64,000 bases of DNA from Arion vulgaris (GCA_020796225.1 CM036765.1:33632066-33696065); one strand, 5' to 3'; shown: positions 33,075-45,059, counted from the first letter of the stretch. The notes: generated by a model from the sequence alone, not told the origin. A program made the numbers and translations.

Positions 33075-33182
33075 CTGTGCATGCGGACAAGAACATGGCG
33101 GACACTGACATCGATCGAGAGATGAAGTGAAGGAATTCGATGTAACATGGCGTACTCTTCTTGATCAACATGCCGGAGCAAG
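33075..33182 (-). CDS. candidate internal exon, unknown protein
   Basis: A 108-bp (36-codon) open stretch on the minus strand reads LLRHVDQEEYAMLHRIPSL, then HLSIDVSVRHVLVRMHR. It is bounded by a pyrimidine-rich acceptor (TTCATTAG|C) and a weak donor (CACAG|GTCTGT), both in the same phase. Base composition is clearly less AT-rich than its flanks and the residues look protein-like. I cannot name the family. The weak donor and lack of neighbouring exons leave it uncertain. Confidence 0.35.
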
Positions 33183-33464
33183 CTAATGAACGAGAGCGTC
33201 ACGCAGAGATAGCATTCACAGAATCGTTACAATATGGGAAGCAATACTCTCCGTCTGGCCATTACTCACACAATTTTACGTTCACGGACTGCGTCTCTTC
33301 CCCCAAAACAACGAGCTACTAAGTGGTAACAATCAAGTAAAAGTTGCACAAGTATTTAAAGTCTGATTAAATATCATTTTTGGTAAAACATCATTTTAAT
33401 TAGATATGATTAACAAATTATAGAAATCCTGGCTGCTTATTAGTACAAGTTAGTAACTGTTAGT
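33183..33464. other. unclassified spacer
   Basis: Nothing recognised. Confidence 0.35.
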
Positions 33465-34095
33465 CTAAGCAAAACACACAACAGTGTTGCAGACGGAGCC
33501 TGGTATATGCAAAACACACAAAAGTGTAACAGACGTAGTCTTTTCTATGCAAACTACAATAAAGTGTAACAGACGTAGTCTGGTCTATGCAAAACACACA
33601 AAAGTGTAACACGCGTAGTCTGGTATATGCAAAACACACTTAAGTGTAACAGACGTTGTCTGGTCTATGCAAAACACACTTAAGTGTAACACACGTAGTC
33701 TGGTATATGCAAAACACACAAAAGTGTAACAGACGTAGTCAAGTCTATGCAAACTACACCGAAGTGTAACACACGTAGTCTGGTCTATGCAAAATACACT
33801 AAAGTGTAACACACGTAGCCTGGTCTATGCAAACACACAATAGTGTTACAGTCGTAGCCTGGTCTATGCAAAATACATTTAAGTGTAACACATGTAGTCT
33901 TGTCTATGCAAACTACACTAAAGTGTAACACACGTAGTCTGGTCTATACAAACACACAATAGTGTTACAGTCGTAGTCTAGTCTATACAAACACACAATA
34001 GTGTTACAGTCGTAGCCTGGTCTATACAAACCCACAATAGTGTTACAGTCGTAGCCTGGTCTATACAAACACACAATAGTGTTACAGTCGTAGCC
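33465..34095. repeat. 39-40-bp minisatellite, about 16 copies
   Basis: Unit AGTGTAACACACGTAGTCTG plus GTCTATGCAAAACACACAAA. The right third shifts to a GTCTATACAAACACACAATA / GTGTTACAGTCG subtype. Confidence 0.93.
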
Positions 34096-34099
34096 TAAT

Positions 34100-34335
34100 T
34101 GGTTCACAAGACGGGATTGACTTCATTGCACAAGGTTTTAACCAAACTGGTTCGGTTCCTTCCGCAGAAATGGCACACCACCAGCCCAGAGTATTGCACA
34201 GACATGAACTTCATTGCTCCTGCAACAATCTCAGGAATTTCTAGAAAAAAATGAATTCGTGAACAAAACGGTGCAGACTCGAACCCACGAACTTCGGAAC
34301 GCAACGCAATGGCGTAACCACTTAGCTGCCCTTCT
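34100..34335 (-). mobile_element. SINE F copy 3
   Basis: Minus strand: tRNA-like head (GGTTACGCCATTGCG, B-box GGGTTCGAGTCTGC) and the body with GGTGTGCCATTTCTG and GCAATGAAGTCAATCC. It starts directly at the edge of the 40-bp array. Confidence 0.82.
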
Positions 34336-34339
34336 CCTC

Positions 34340-35469
34340 CTCCTCTCCCCCGACGTATTTCAATTTGTACCCCCATTCCGTTCACCCTATTCGGCTCAGT
34401 TAGCATTTGAATTAGAAAATATGAAAACTAGCGAGAACTAGTACTGGTCATATTCAATCCAAATATTAACAATTAATATTGTTCACATTGTCTTTAATTA
34501 CTAAGAAATAGTACCGTGAGTTTTCTTATGTGTTAACATCTGGTTTTAATCCCATTGTCACCTGTTGTTTCAGTCATGCTTTTTCCTCAGCTCAGCAACC
34601 TATGGTCAGATCTATCGTTGTGTGTCAACTTAAGTTGGGTAGTTTAGTATGTTAAGATGTCTGAACTTCAGTTTCACATGGGCATCCGTTTGCATATAAA
34701 GCACTGAATCTGAAGAGATGTTTAGGCGTTTAATTCCAGTTCGCCATTAGCGTTGAGGTTAGTTACTGGCTTGTTGATTCGAATGGCATCGGTTCGTTTC
34801 CTCCTTGAAACAGTACACAACAAATATTCATAATAATCTGTGATAGTAGACAAGAACGGTCAAAAGTACAGGCCACGTCTACGTACTCAAACACCCCTCG
34901 GTAAGTGCTCGGTTTCTGTCTTCTGGTAGAAATTGTCAACGATAGAACATTTTCCTATTAGCTAAGAGCGACAGCTTCGAATATTTCCTTATCTCAGAAA
35001 GACCGGGTACCCATTTTCAGCTAGGTAGACTAGGAAATCCATTACACCCGGAACTGAACACTGTAAAATTGATAATATATGCAACTGATTGCCACTGAGA
35101 AACTTCGACTCCCTACACCTCGTAATAAAATCACGTGACTTATAACTGTGTAGAATAGCATAATTCTACAGTAACATTAACACATCCGACACGCTTCTTC
35201 ATCAGTCCTGAAGTACTTTAAAAGGAAGTACTTTACATTAGTGATGTGCGAATAATCATGATTCATTACTCGAATACTGATTACTGCCTGGATAAGTAGC
35301 TAGTACGAAGAAGTACTCGTTACTTAACCACTACAAGATACATAGCCACTACTAGCTTTCGATCCCTAACACTTACATACTTATTAGCTATGAATGGTAG
35401 CTTCTGCTGCTGCCATGTTAAAGTATCATAGTCATTAGATTAATATTTTCAAATTAAAGCGACGCCACA
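34340..35469. other. unclassified; transposon-end-like motif at 35.23 kb
   Basis: TTAGTGATGTGCGAATAATC lies near 35232-35251 with TACTCGTTACT-type blocks after it, resembling 53.33 kb. The rest is unrecognised. Confidence 0.4.
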
Positions 35470-35720
35470 TATCTTCGCTGAACTGGTTCGAAATTAATTT
35501 CTCTTATTTAAAACGTATGTAGTACTACACAAATGAAACGTAACAGCGAAATAAATCTTGAACTGTACGAAGTCACAGAAGAAGTATATTGATCTAGTAA
35601 ACATGTGGTGCGCCCCGGTGAAGTTTGACCGCAATCCTAGATTTTGAGACGCGTTACAGAAAATTAATACTCCCACATGAAATAGATCCTTCTGGCAACC
35701 GTGTAGTGAAGGTGTGGACT
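35470..35720. repeat. dispersed repeat K, copy 2
   Basis: Counterpart of 1675-1985: CTTCGCTGAACTGGTTCG at the left and GGTGAAGTTTGACCGC...GTTACAGAAAATTAAT at the right. Confidence 0.5.
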
Positions 35721-36179
35721 GGTCTGTATTATGGGTATGGTAAATTAAGGGATAGTACCTCACGGTGAGAGGCAGTCGAGTCTTTTTTAGGGCGGCCTGG
35801 AGCCTATTTAGTTCCCACACTCCAGTCCAGCTCGCGTATGGCTCCTAGAGTCTGCTTGTGTACAGCAGCGCCACACCCCGGGCAACGGTTTCGACTAGCC
35901 GGCGAAACTACGTAGAGCATAACTCGAAGGAAGTCTCCTTTCTACAGTACACAAGGCTGCCGGCAGAAAAGGCGGAAGATTGACTTGATGATGAAGTTAA
36001 TAATGCGTCCTTGCTAAAGGATGATGAGGACACTCAGAAGCTTAGTTTGTATCAGATTCGTTTGTTAGTCAATACTCGTGACTAGCTTTTATCAGTTAGA
36101 ACAGTGATGTTCAACGTTTCTCAAGCATCTGAGTGATGATTGTGGAGACGACTCCGTCTGGAGATTGCAATAACAATAC
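35721..36179. other. unclassified, ending in a hAT-like motif
   Basis: CAGTGATGTTCAACGTTTCT at 36103 resembles a hAT terminus but no partner end was found. Confidence 0.35.
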
Positions 36180-36310
36180 TAACAATAATAATAATAATAA
36201 TAATAATCAGGTCCCGTGCCGGCTGGTGTAGGCGATCATGTATATCCCCAAATCTCAGAGTTTGGTGTTTGCTATCAACTCACATGTTGACGCTCTACCG
36301 TGCCATAAGT
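36180..36310 (-). mobile_element. LINE 3' end with (ATT)n tail
   Basis: The minus strand ends in MIAYTSRHGT-stop followed by (ATT)n at 36180-36207. A related MIAYAGKHDT end is at 40.8 kb. Only the last 40 or so codons remain. Confidence 0.55.
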
Positions 36311-36774
36311 CAGGCTATCCACAAATTTATCTCCCTGTCTTCACCTGTATCGTCTATTCTCGATTTTAACGGCAATAATAACAGAACTATTAATAAAATA
36401 ATAATAGATAAAAACGTAATATTATACTTACCTTATTAGTGTGAAATTTGAAAATTGAGGACATTTTTGTGTTCAGTGGAAATTCAAGAGTTCACAGATT
36501 ATTCCCTATTCAAGTTTCTATGATGAGTGCAGACATGTCGTTCTATATTGCTCTTTTTTGTAGCAAATACATACGCTACTATACAGAATGAACACATGTG
36601 TATGTGTGTGTCTTTGTATTCAATAAAACAATACTGATTCTCCCATGCAGATTAAGATTAATGTAGACTACAGACTAAGAAACGTAGTTTCGTTGCTATT
36701 TAGCCATGATTTTTAATGAAAGAACTGTTTATTATAAATCAATTGTTCCACCTCGTAGTTCTTACAAATTAAGA
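36311..36774. other. AT-rich spacer
   Basis: Nothing recognised; short (GT)n near 36597. Confidence 0.35.
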
Positions 36775-37125
36775 TATAATATCAATTCATAAGAATAAAT
36801 CAGATTGATGATAGTCCTCATATAACTGATAACTTAAGATATAATATCAATTCATAAGAATAAATCAGATTGATGATAGTCCTCATATAACTGATAACTT
36901 AAGATATAATATCAATTCATAAGAATAAATCAGATTGATATAGTCCCATATAACTGATAACTTAGATATAATATCAATTCATGAATAAATCAGATTGTAT
37001 AGTCCTCTATAACTGATAACTTAAGATATAATATCAATTCATAGAATAAATCAGATTGATGATAGTCCTCATATAACCATAACTGATAACTTAGATATAA
37101 TATCAATTCAAGAAAATCAGATTGG
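36775..37125. repeat. 65-bp minisatellite, about 5.5 copies
   Basis: Unit ATAACTGATAACTTAAGATA...GATTGATGATAGTCCTCAT. Copies to the right accumulate deletions. Confidence 0.92.
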
Positions 37126-37529
37126 TGATAGATAAATGAATACATGGTTCCCATTCTGAACTGAAACGGCCCGTCCCCTCTGAAGCGAAAATCATGTTGT
37201 GACCGCTCTGTCAAAACAATGTCCGCTCATATATATTATTTGTTTGAATGGATGAGCTGAGATGCACGCGAATTCTCAGGTTTAAAAAAAAAAGCAATGG
37301 TTGAGGTTAGGAGGCAGTAAAATTGTTACAAAATAAAGTAAAATTGCAAAAGTGGGAAGATTGTGTTGATGGAAGTGATATGAAAAAACTGAAACAATAT
37401 TCAGAATTACTTTAAAAATAATTATGATTAATTAACATTAAACAGACGGTGAAGTAAAATAGAGCGTCAAACATGGACACCACGTTTGACAGCGCAGAGT
37501 TCAAATGATAGTATTGGTTGCTAAAAACA
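37126..37529. other. unclassified spacer
   Basis: Nothing recognised. Confidence 0.35.
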
Positions 37530-37888
37530 TATATTTGCTTTTAAATATAAGTGTTACAGAAGAGATCTTCGTATATCATGGACAGAGAAGAGAACAAATA
37601 GATCTATCCAGAAATTCTTCGTATATGATAGAACGAGAAGAGAACAAATAGATCTATCCAGGAATAACTCATAATCAAAGAAAACTGGCTAAAGCTACGA
37701 ATAAGAAAGTTGAAGGAGGCATCCCGACAAAGAGAAGAGGAAGACCACGGAGAAGATGGATACATGGTGTACCTGACGATGAATTGAGCATGACGGCTGC
37801 AGATGCCTATGAGAAAGAGAAATTCCGAAGGATTTGTTAGGGAGGAGGACAAAGTTCTGCTCAGGACAGGATATTGGATGATGATTGG
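37530..37888 (+). mobile_element. LINE RT C-terminal fragment with internal duplication
   Basis: FKYKCYRRDLRISWTEKRTN is followed by a tandem repeat of about 50 bp (TTCGTATAT(C/G)AT...GAACAAATAGATCTATCCAG twice), then KRRGRPRRRW- and GCRCL-type decayed segments and a GATGATGATTGG end. Same family as 1.2 and 19 kb. Confidence 0.82.
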
Positions 37889-37917
37889 TTACTCCTGAAA
37901 TACTAGCCAGTTTAGAT

Positions 37918-38165
37918 TGTCTTCATCTTTCTTCTTCGAATGCTCCATATTGACCACTTGTTAACCACTCGTGATTGTGATTTGTATGTGATCTGAGCAT
38001 AAGAGCGATCGTACGTTGTGTCAATTATATGTCTACAAGTAGGTCAGTACATCCGATTTCTGCAATGCTTTTTATTTACTAGGGTAGCTTCCTAGGCCCC
38101 TACCTCAGTCATCTCTTACAGATGCCTTGCAGATCGCAGTGTTACTATTCTTTGCTCCCTTTTGT
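37918..38165 (-). mobile_element. repeat D copy
   Basis: Inverted, TTCTTCGAATGCTCCATATT to TTTGCTCCCTTTTG. The GAGATGACTGAGG region of the core is diverged. Confidence 0.8.
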
Positions 38166-38235
38166 GTAAAGGGAAAGTAAAGGCGGCCGGCGTGATGCTG
38201 ACCACATCACCCATCGTGTGCCGACGGTCAATGAA
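38166..38235 (-). repeat. repeat H fragment
   Basis: Complement reads GATGTGGTCAGCATCACGCC...CCGCCTTTACTTTCCC, matching 30045-30085. Confidence 0.55.
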
Positions 38236-38675
38236 GCTAGTTAAGCAGCCCCCTATTTGATATGCAGGCAGTATTCGTGGCTAGTTTTATATTACTTAGT
38301 AATATTAATATCGATAGTTTCGACTTAAGATTAATGAATAGACATTACTCGTTACCTAGCGGGAACTCGTTACCTGGTGTATACTCATCTCACTTCTATT
38401 ATTTGTATGTGTATCCACTATTCCATACTAGCATTGCACCAGTTAGAAGATTAGTATTGGTTACTCACCCATCGAGGGTCATATTTTGGCGATTACGTAT
38501 TTGCATAATTGTATGCGTTGTGGCAGGACAGCCATATTGACTTTTTATAAGCCAAATTTTCTAAAACCTATATTTTTTTAAAATTCATTACAAAACTGAT
38601 TTGACATTTTCCTTGTAAATGTTATATAATTTTTGGTATTAAACTACATTATTTTATAACTGTATTATTCTTGTG
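38236..38675. other. unclassified
   Basis: Contains TACTCGTTACC-type blocks similar to those near 35.3 kb; not assignable. Confidence 0.35.
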
Positions 38676-38920
38676 TGAGCGTCTGTAGCTCAAATCGTAG
38701 TGAGCTCGATCACAAACCCAAGCGTACCTGGTTCAAACCCCACGGTGGACAAGTTTGGAAGCAAATTCGTTTCCATGGGATTTTTACAAAGGTAAAATAG
38801 ACCTCACCGTTCAGAAAGCAATGGCAAACTACTGAACGTATAAGTGGTGCCTAAAAAATCAACGGCTCATTTAGTGTGGTTGATGACTACGTCATGTAAA
38901 GGATATGCCACGATTTTCAT
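38676..38920 (+). mobile_element. SINE A copy 3
   Basis: Full copy with A-box TGTAGCTCAAATCG, B-box GGTTCAAACCCC and the shared body. Confidence 0.88.
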
Positions 38921-39704
38921 TATTCTTACTACAGAACTTCTATAATAATAATTCTAGAAATCTCGCCGAGTATTATTATTATATGTTCATATCAAACAAT
39001 GACTGAGTAACGAGTATTAGTTTCAAATGTAACGGAAAGTTAAAAATACTTAAAAGTAACTGAAATGAATGTCATTAATATGATATGTACGCGTGCACGC
39101 CATGTTTCATTGTGAGATGTACTAAGGAGATGAGTGTCTAAATGCCCACGTGACAACTACTTGCTATGCACGAGAGAATCTAGGCGAGATATCAGTCAAA
39201 TAATAACGACGCTCGAACGACACCATGATGCACAACCCTGCACTAATAATACTCAAGTCGAGGACACAAGCACAAAGACAGGCGAGCGTGGGCAGGAAGG
39301 AAAGATGATCTCAGCCTGCCATCATCTCGTCTAGAGATCAGCCGTGTCACAGCTGAGATTATTCATGTGTAAAAGAAACGAAGGACGCTGATTGGAGATT
39401 GTATAATTATTTTTAAACCGCGGGGGATATGGGTGGTAGTGTAGAGGTGTCATGTCTGGTGTCTGGAACAGGACACCTCTACAAGTCTGTAGCAGGAGTT
39501 GTGATATAACAAATGTGTCACATTCAGAACTAGAGAATCAGACGACAGACAGCGTGGGCTAGATTGCTTGTAGGATGGTGCTACTGTCTAGTTCGCTTGG
39601 AATCAAGTAGGTAATCAAAGGTCATATCTAGAAGTTCATTTCTTCTTTTTTGTCCTCATGTCTTGATTATCACAGCCTATCTATATCCCAATGTCTTCAT
39701 TATT
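38921..39704. other. unclassified, with one perfect hairpin
   Basis: TGTAGAGGTGTC (39440-39451) pairs perfectly with GACACCTCTACA (39472-39483) across a 20-nt loop. No other signal. Confidence 0.5.
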
Positions 39705-40458
39705 ACAACATATCTATATCTCCATGTGTCTTCACCATCACAACACACATATATTCCCATATGGCTTCACCATCACAACACACATATATCTCCATATGTC
39801 TTCACCATCACAACACACATATATCTCCATATGTCTTCACCATCACAACACACATATATCTCCATATGTCTTCACCATCACAACACACATATATCCATAT
39901 GTCTTCACCATCACAACACACATATATCTCCATATGTCTTCACCATCACAACACACATATATCTCCATATGTCTTCACCATCACAACACACATATATCTC
40001 CATATGTCTTCACCATCACAACACACATATACTCATATGTCTTCACCATCACAACACACATATATCTCCATATGTCTTCACCATCACAACACACATATAT
40101 CTCCATATGTCTTCACCATCACAACACACATATATCTCCATATGTCTCAACCATCACAACACACATATATCTCCATATGTCTTCACCATCACAACACACA
40201 TATATCTCCGTATGTCTTCACCATCACAACATACATATATTCCCATATGTCTCAACCATCACAACACACATATATCTCCGTATGTCTTCACCATCACAAC
40301 ACACATATATTCCCATATGTCTCAACCATCACAACACACATATATTCCCATATGTCTCAACCATCACAACACACATATATTCCCATATGTCTTCACCATC
40401 ACAACACACATATATCTCCGTATGTCTCAACCATCACAACATACATATATTCCCATAC
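39705..40458. repeat. 35-bp satellite array, about 21 copies
   Basis: Unit CATCACAACACACATATATC plus TCCATATGTCTTCAC. CTCAACC and TTCCCAT variants concentrate in the right half. All three plus frames are open (up to 324 residues) because the unit lacks stops. Not coding in my view. Confidence 0.95.
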
Positions 40459-40689
40459 TCATAGCGTTCTAGACATAACACATTCAGAAGTCTACATTCA
40501 CATAAAACACACACCTCAGATTAAATGCATTCGAACACATCACATAAAACAACACCTCAGATTACAATGCACGTTCGAACACACATCCACATGTAACATA
40601 CAACAACTACATATAAAGACATAATATGTATATATCTCTTAACTGTACAAATATGACACACTCGTACGCAGTGGCAAGTATTAAAACAC
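40459..40689. other. unclassified CA-rich spacer
   Basis: Continues ACAC-rich composition without clear periodicity. Confidence 0.35.
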
Positions 40690-40870
40690 ACCAGCATGCA
40701 TACATTCAGGGAAGGAGAGATCGTGGAAGACAGGGAGAAGATGTTGGATGACCTAACATCATGGTTCAACAAAATATAGACGTCAGAACTGATTACATGC
40801 ACCAAGCAAAGAGAGTTGTGGTGAGACATGATCGCCTACGCCGGCAAGCATGACACTTGATTGATTGAGC
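40690..40870 (+). mobile_element. LINE 3' end fragment
   Basis: Frameshifted residues include DLTSWFN, KQRELWWDMIAYAGKHDT and a stop, then LID. This is the end of a LINE C-terminus related to the fragment at 36.2 kb, with a GATTGATTGAG tail. Confidence 0.6.
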
Positions 40871-41299
40871 ATTCATACACACACAACAACCAGACACAAC
40901 TAACTGTATTTGAAATCAATCATTAGCTAAAACAGATATGGATACTTTGCACATACAAATTAGCAATTCCAAACTAGCAAACTAAACAATATGTACACAC
41001 TGAAGATATGTCCACACACAAACATCTGTACACTAAATGAAGACATTATATACGGGCATCAATATAGTGAATGTAGATAATTTCTTACAAACAAACACTA
41101 TACAGTATATATATATATATATCGTATGTGTGTGTACAATCAGCCACACAATGACAAACAGTGCATGTCATAATTCTCACACTTTGCATAAACATATGCA
41201 CTTTAACATGATAAAATGTATACCGTAACCCCCTGCCTTACCCCTCTCCATCGAAAGCATGGATTACTTATAGGAGTAGGAAGTTTACATTAAGCTCCC
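40871..41299. other. spacer with TA microsatellite
   Basis: (AT)n at 41106-41123. Confidence 0.4.
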
Positions 41300-41985
41300 A
41301 GAGTGTGTGTCTCTGACGGCCCTCACTGGACGAATAGATTCCAACTACAAAGCAGAACTTTCAGCCCTCCTAATGCCAGCACTACACATGAATAAGCTGC
41401 AAGCACCTGCAGACAAGATAATCTTTCTAACATACTCACGGTCAGCTATACAAGCCATGGAGGCTGAATCCGCTGACAGCACAGTACAGAACCTAGTAAG
41501 AGAACTTGCTCAGTTGTCAAAAAAAGGGGACAGAAATTCACTTCTCTCGTGGATTCCATCTCTCGTTGTGGCATTGTAAGCAATGAGAGTGCCGATGTCT
41601 TGGTTAAGGAAGACAGTATCAAAGAGCAAATATACCAACCACTGTCTTTTCAAGCTGTCAAAATCTTCATACAGAGAAAATCTGCAGTAGACTGGAATAC
41701 AGACATTAGATATGATTATGGAAACGACTTCCTCAAAGACCTCAGCAGAACAGACCAGGTTATTATATTTCACAAACGTACCGGACACTGCAGACTCAAG
41801 AGACACACTAGGAATAAGTCAAACAGCTCTCTGCTAGTGTCAGCAGGCACAGCAGGCACCGGAGCTGAGAAGCAATATGTAGTCAGACCCTGTCGACCTG
41901 AAAACTAAGCTTTGGGCAAACCTGACAGACCAGTAGCTGACTGCCCAGAGATCGCTGAAGAAGAAGAAGATAAGAATAGTATTTC
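41300..41985 (+). mobile_element. LINE RNase H and C-terminal fragment
   Basis: First frame: ALTGRIDSNYKAELSALL (the Glu helix of RNase H), IIFLTYSRSAIQAM, where Thr-Tyr-Ser replaces the usual Thr-Asp-Ser, so the catalytic Asp is lost. After a +1/-1 shift near 41525 it reads SWIPS..GIVSNESADVL (last catalytic Asp) and LSRTDQVIIFHKRTGHCRLK, the conserved post-RNase H domain, before decaying. Same lineage as the fragment at the right window edge. Confidence 0.83.
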
Positions 41986-42767
41986 ATTATTAAACACTCC
42001 CTAAAAGATAGTCCCTCCCGGTCGGCAAACTGACAGCCTTTACAAAGTAGCTCAAGCAAGAATTCCAAACTTCCCCTAAACTAAACAAGTATGTATATCT
42101 ATTCATTTTTAGCTACATAGACTACACACTCAACAATCGTGCTAAGTGAACCAATGTAAGGTGGTGACTGGGTGCAGCGTACTGTCACTATGCCACATCG
42201 AATCCCCGAGATATGAACACAACAAGCTACCCTTATTAATTATAACACGCTGTGAAATAAGCTTGAACTCGGATTGTACGCAGGAAGTTAATTCTTTGTT
42301 ATTGTTTGTTTGCATACACGCCCTGGTAAAACCAAAAAACACACCTCATTCTTAAGTTGAAATAGCATGCATCGACTTCAAGCGACTATGATCTAAAACA
42401 CAAACTAACTAGAATGTTCAAACTTATATTCTCCCGCCAAAACATATTCAAATATTCATACACTCAAGTTTACAATACAGCAGCAAATCAATTAGTAACC
42501 AATAGAATCCCTGGCCAAACTGATCTAACAAATCCATCAGCGAAATAGAAACACATCTCACCGCATGATCTGTTGTCTGCCTTCTGTCTCGTATTTCACA
42601 GTGGAAATCAATGGAAATAGGCATATAATGCTTCCGATGTCTCACAAACGGAATATGAACTGATATCTTTGTCAAATTGAGTCTTCAAAAAGAACACCGT
42701 CTTTCACGGACAAGACGTTAGTTTGACTGTATCAATATTTCAACTACGATATCATACACATGTTGTA
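41986..42767. other. unclassified spacer
   Basis: Nothing recognised. Confidence 0.35.
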
Positions 42768-43192
42768 AGTTGATTGATTGATAGGACCATCATCATTCCA
42801 CTTCGGTGACTAACCATGTGTGCTTCGATCCCTTTCTTACACAGGAAGATCTCACCTGCAGTGCAATAACTCCGCAGCACCGGCGAATTTCCTCGGTGTA
42901 ATTTTGAAGTATTTTTGTAGTGATTTTATTTTTAATCTTTTCTAATGAATTCTGCCAGGGCAGCGGCTTTCCAGCCAACTCTTCTCCATTTTGAATTGCC
43001 AAAGGTTCTTTTACGTGCTCAAATTAAACACGAGACCTATGTTTTATTGTCCGTCTACAATAGGACTAGGCACTCGATCTCACCTACACTGAGATCAGGG
43101 ATCCCTGGAAAAATATCCTGATGACTCCACGAGGGAGCGAACCTGGTACCTTTGGCATGAGAGACGAGCAATTAACCTCTACGCCACAGACT
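42768..43192 (-). mobile_element. SINE B copy
   Basis: Nearly full-length: TTGATTGATTGATAGGACCA tail end at the left and tRNA-like head (GGGAGCGAACCTGGTACC...CTCTACGCCACAGA) at the right. Confidence 0.85.
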
Positions 43193-43585
43193 TCTGTTGT
43201 ACGTGTTTGCGTGTGTCGATATTTAACTCCTATAATACGAAAATCCACCTAGCAAACCGTTCGCAAATTACTCATTCTCAGAAAAGTCACATCCCGTGTC
43301 AAATTTGTATATTTAAAAAAGACATTACTAAGATCTATTTGGTGTTATTTGTATGTATTTTTTGGAATACAGCGGGTGAATTTGTATTTTTTTAAAACTC
43401 CTCACAATTCTGCACGTTGTGATAGATGAAATGTGAGCTGGTGCGTTAACATAGTAAAGTTATAGATTTTGTTACGGCACAAAATTATATTCTGAAGAAA
43501 AAGCACGTAAAAAACGTGAATTATTTATTTTTCATGCTTACCATACCATATATATGTGTCTTTGTTATAAATATGCGTATGAACT
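43193..43585. other. AT-rich spacer
   Basis: Nothing recognised. Confidence 0.35.
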
Positions 43586-43798
43586 GAAAATTATGGCATA
43601 TCCTCTACAGGACTTAGCCATCAACAACAGTAAACTAGTTGCCGAATTTCTAAGCACCACTTATACATTCAGTAGTTTGCCATTGCTTTCTGAACGGTGA
43701 GGTCTATTTTTAGAGTTTTAAAAAATCCAAGGGAACGAATTTGCTTCCAAACTTGCCCACCGCGGTGTTTGAACCAGGTACACCTGGGCACAGCCAAC
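43586..43798 (-). mobile_element. SINE A copy 4, head truncated
   Basis: Body and B-box side present (GTTTGAACCAGGTAC). The 5' half of the tRNA-like head is replaced by other sequence after CCTGGGCA. Confidence 0.82.
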
Positions 43799-44137
43799 TC
43801 TAGATAACTAGGCCAGACAACTGACGGGGAAACACCTGACCTAGATCAGAGCGGGGGGCTAGAATCTATATATGTTTGATAGAACACTGCAAGCTTTTTT
43901 TGCAATTTTACTCAATTCTGTGCGTCTATGGTTATTTATTGGTGAAAAATATTCATATTCCTTATTGTTAAACTTAACATGTTGCATACTATAACTTTGA
44001 TTTAGCATTTTGTGTTGATTTTAAAATTAATTCGTCTATATACAACAATACTGGAATGCGAGGTCACGTGGTGTAGTTGTGGTCTGATTTCCCATAATTC
44101 TTACCTGAGTCCAAAGGCCCATAAGTTTATAGTTGGC
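43799..44137. other. unclassified spacer
   Basis: Nothing recognised. Confidence 0.35.
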
Positions 44138-44235
44138 TCTGGTTTGGGTTGTGATCAAGCTCACTACTGCTTAAGATACAGACGCACATTCAAAGAGTGA
44201 TAGACTTGGTTAATAAGAACGAACGCAAAGAAGAA
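44138..44235. mobile_element. SINE A head piece joined to repeat E end
   Basis: 44138-44186 is the minus-strand head of SINE A (TTGTGATCAAGCTCACTAC...ACAGACGCACATTC). 44187-44235 is the plus-strand E end (AAGAGTGATAGACTTGGTTA...CGCAAAGAAGAA). Confidence 0.65.
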
Positions 44236-44486
44236 TACTCCCACCACATGCTAATTCTCGATGACAATTTAGATGTACTCAACATTTCCGTTCAGAGATA
44301 CTGTGGTTGTAAAGACTTTGTGATTCACATGGAGGTCGCTACACACCGGCTGAGAACCACTGCTCAATTACTCGATTGTTTTCATTGAATGTATTATGAG
44401 AGTTTGACAATATCATAATCTCTACGCCAGGACACTCAATTACTGAATATCATATTTGACCTACTGTATTGTGTGTGTGTGTGTGT
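44236..44486. other. possible hAT end and GT microsatellite
   Basis: GGCTGAGAACCACTG at 44349-44363 is a hAT-type terminus (complement CAGTGGTTCTCAGCC). No matching left end seen. (GT)n at 44470-44486. Confidence 0.45.
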
Positions 44487-44715
44487 GGCGTCTGTGGCTT
44501 AGGGGATAGTGACTCGTTCTATTAACCACGACGTTCTGAGTTATAGTCACGCTGTGGACAATTTGGTTGCAAATTGTTTCGCGTGGATTTTACAAAAGGA
44601 CGATGTCACCACCCGTTCAGAAAACAATGGCAAATTACTGAACGTAATAATGCTTAGAAAAATCACAAACAGCGTTAAAAAGCTATGGTCCTGTAAAGGA
44701 TATGCAATTAACTTT
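44487..44715 (+). mobile_element. SINE A', copy 2
   Basis: Same head as 32.6 kb (GGCGTCTGTGGCTTAGG...GACGTTCTGAGTTATAGTCA) and the shared A body. Confidence 0.83.
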
Positions 44716-45059
44716 ATTGTGCGTGTGTTAGTAATGGATAGTAAAAATGAAGATGAATGATATTAAAAGCAAAGCTATCCAACGCTGAGTCCGCGGGTGC
44801 TATGCATATTATACAATCACGAGGCCCTATTTTACTCCGCGGCCTTTAAAGTGTATAAGAATTTCAAGGAAACAGTATGTTTCACTTTTTGTTTGTTTGG
44901 TAGCACTTAACAGATCTTCCACTTTGCAATCTTGTTTATTTAGCATTCTGTCTAACCACCACTTTGCTTTCGGGAAAAGCTGATTCATCACAATTCCATT
45001 TGATAATAACACATCTGGGTACTTCTTTGAGACCGGCCCCATGATTTTAACTAATGTTA
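44716..45059. other. unclassified spacer
   Basis: Nothing recognised. Confidence 0.35.

Noticed and set aside
34740..34800. Possible tRNA-like boxes (CGGTTCGTTTCC)
   Set aside because: No companion copy in the window and no convincing A-box; left unannotated.
39650..40624. 257-324 residue frames rich in His, Thr and Ile
   Set aside because: Products of the 35-bp array, which lacks stop codons in all plus frames.
44349..44371. Complete hAT element ending at 44.36 kb
   Set aside because: Only one terminus is present; CTCAATTA recurs nearby but not beside a second inverted end.
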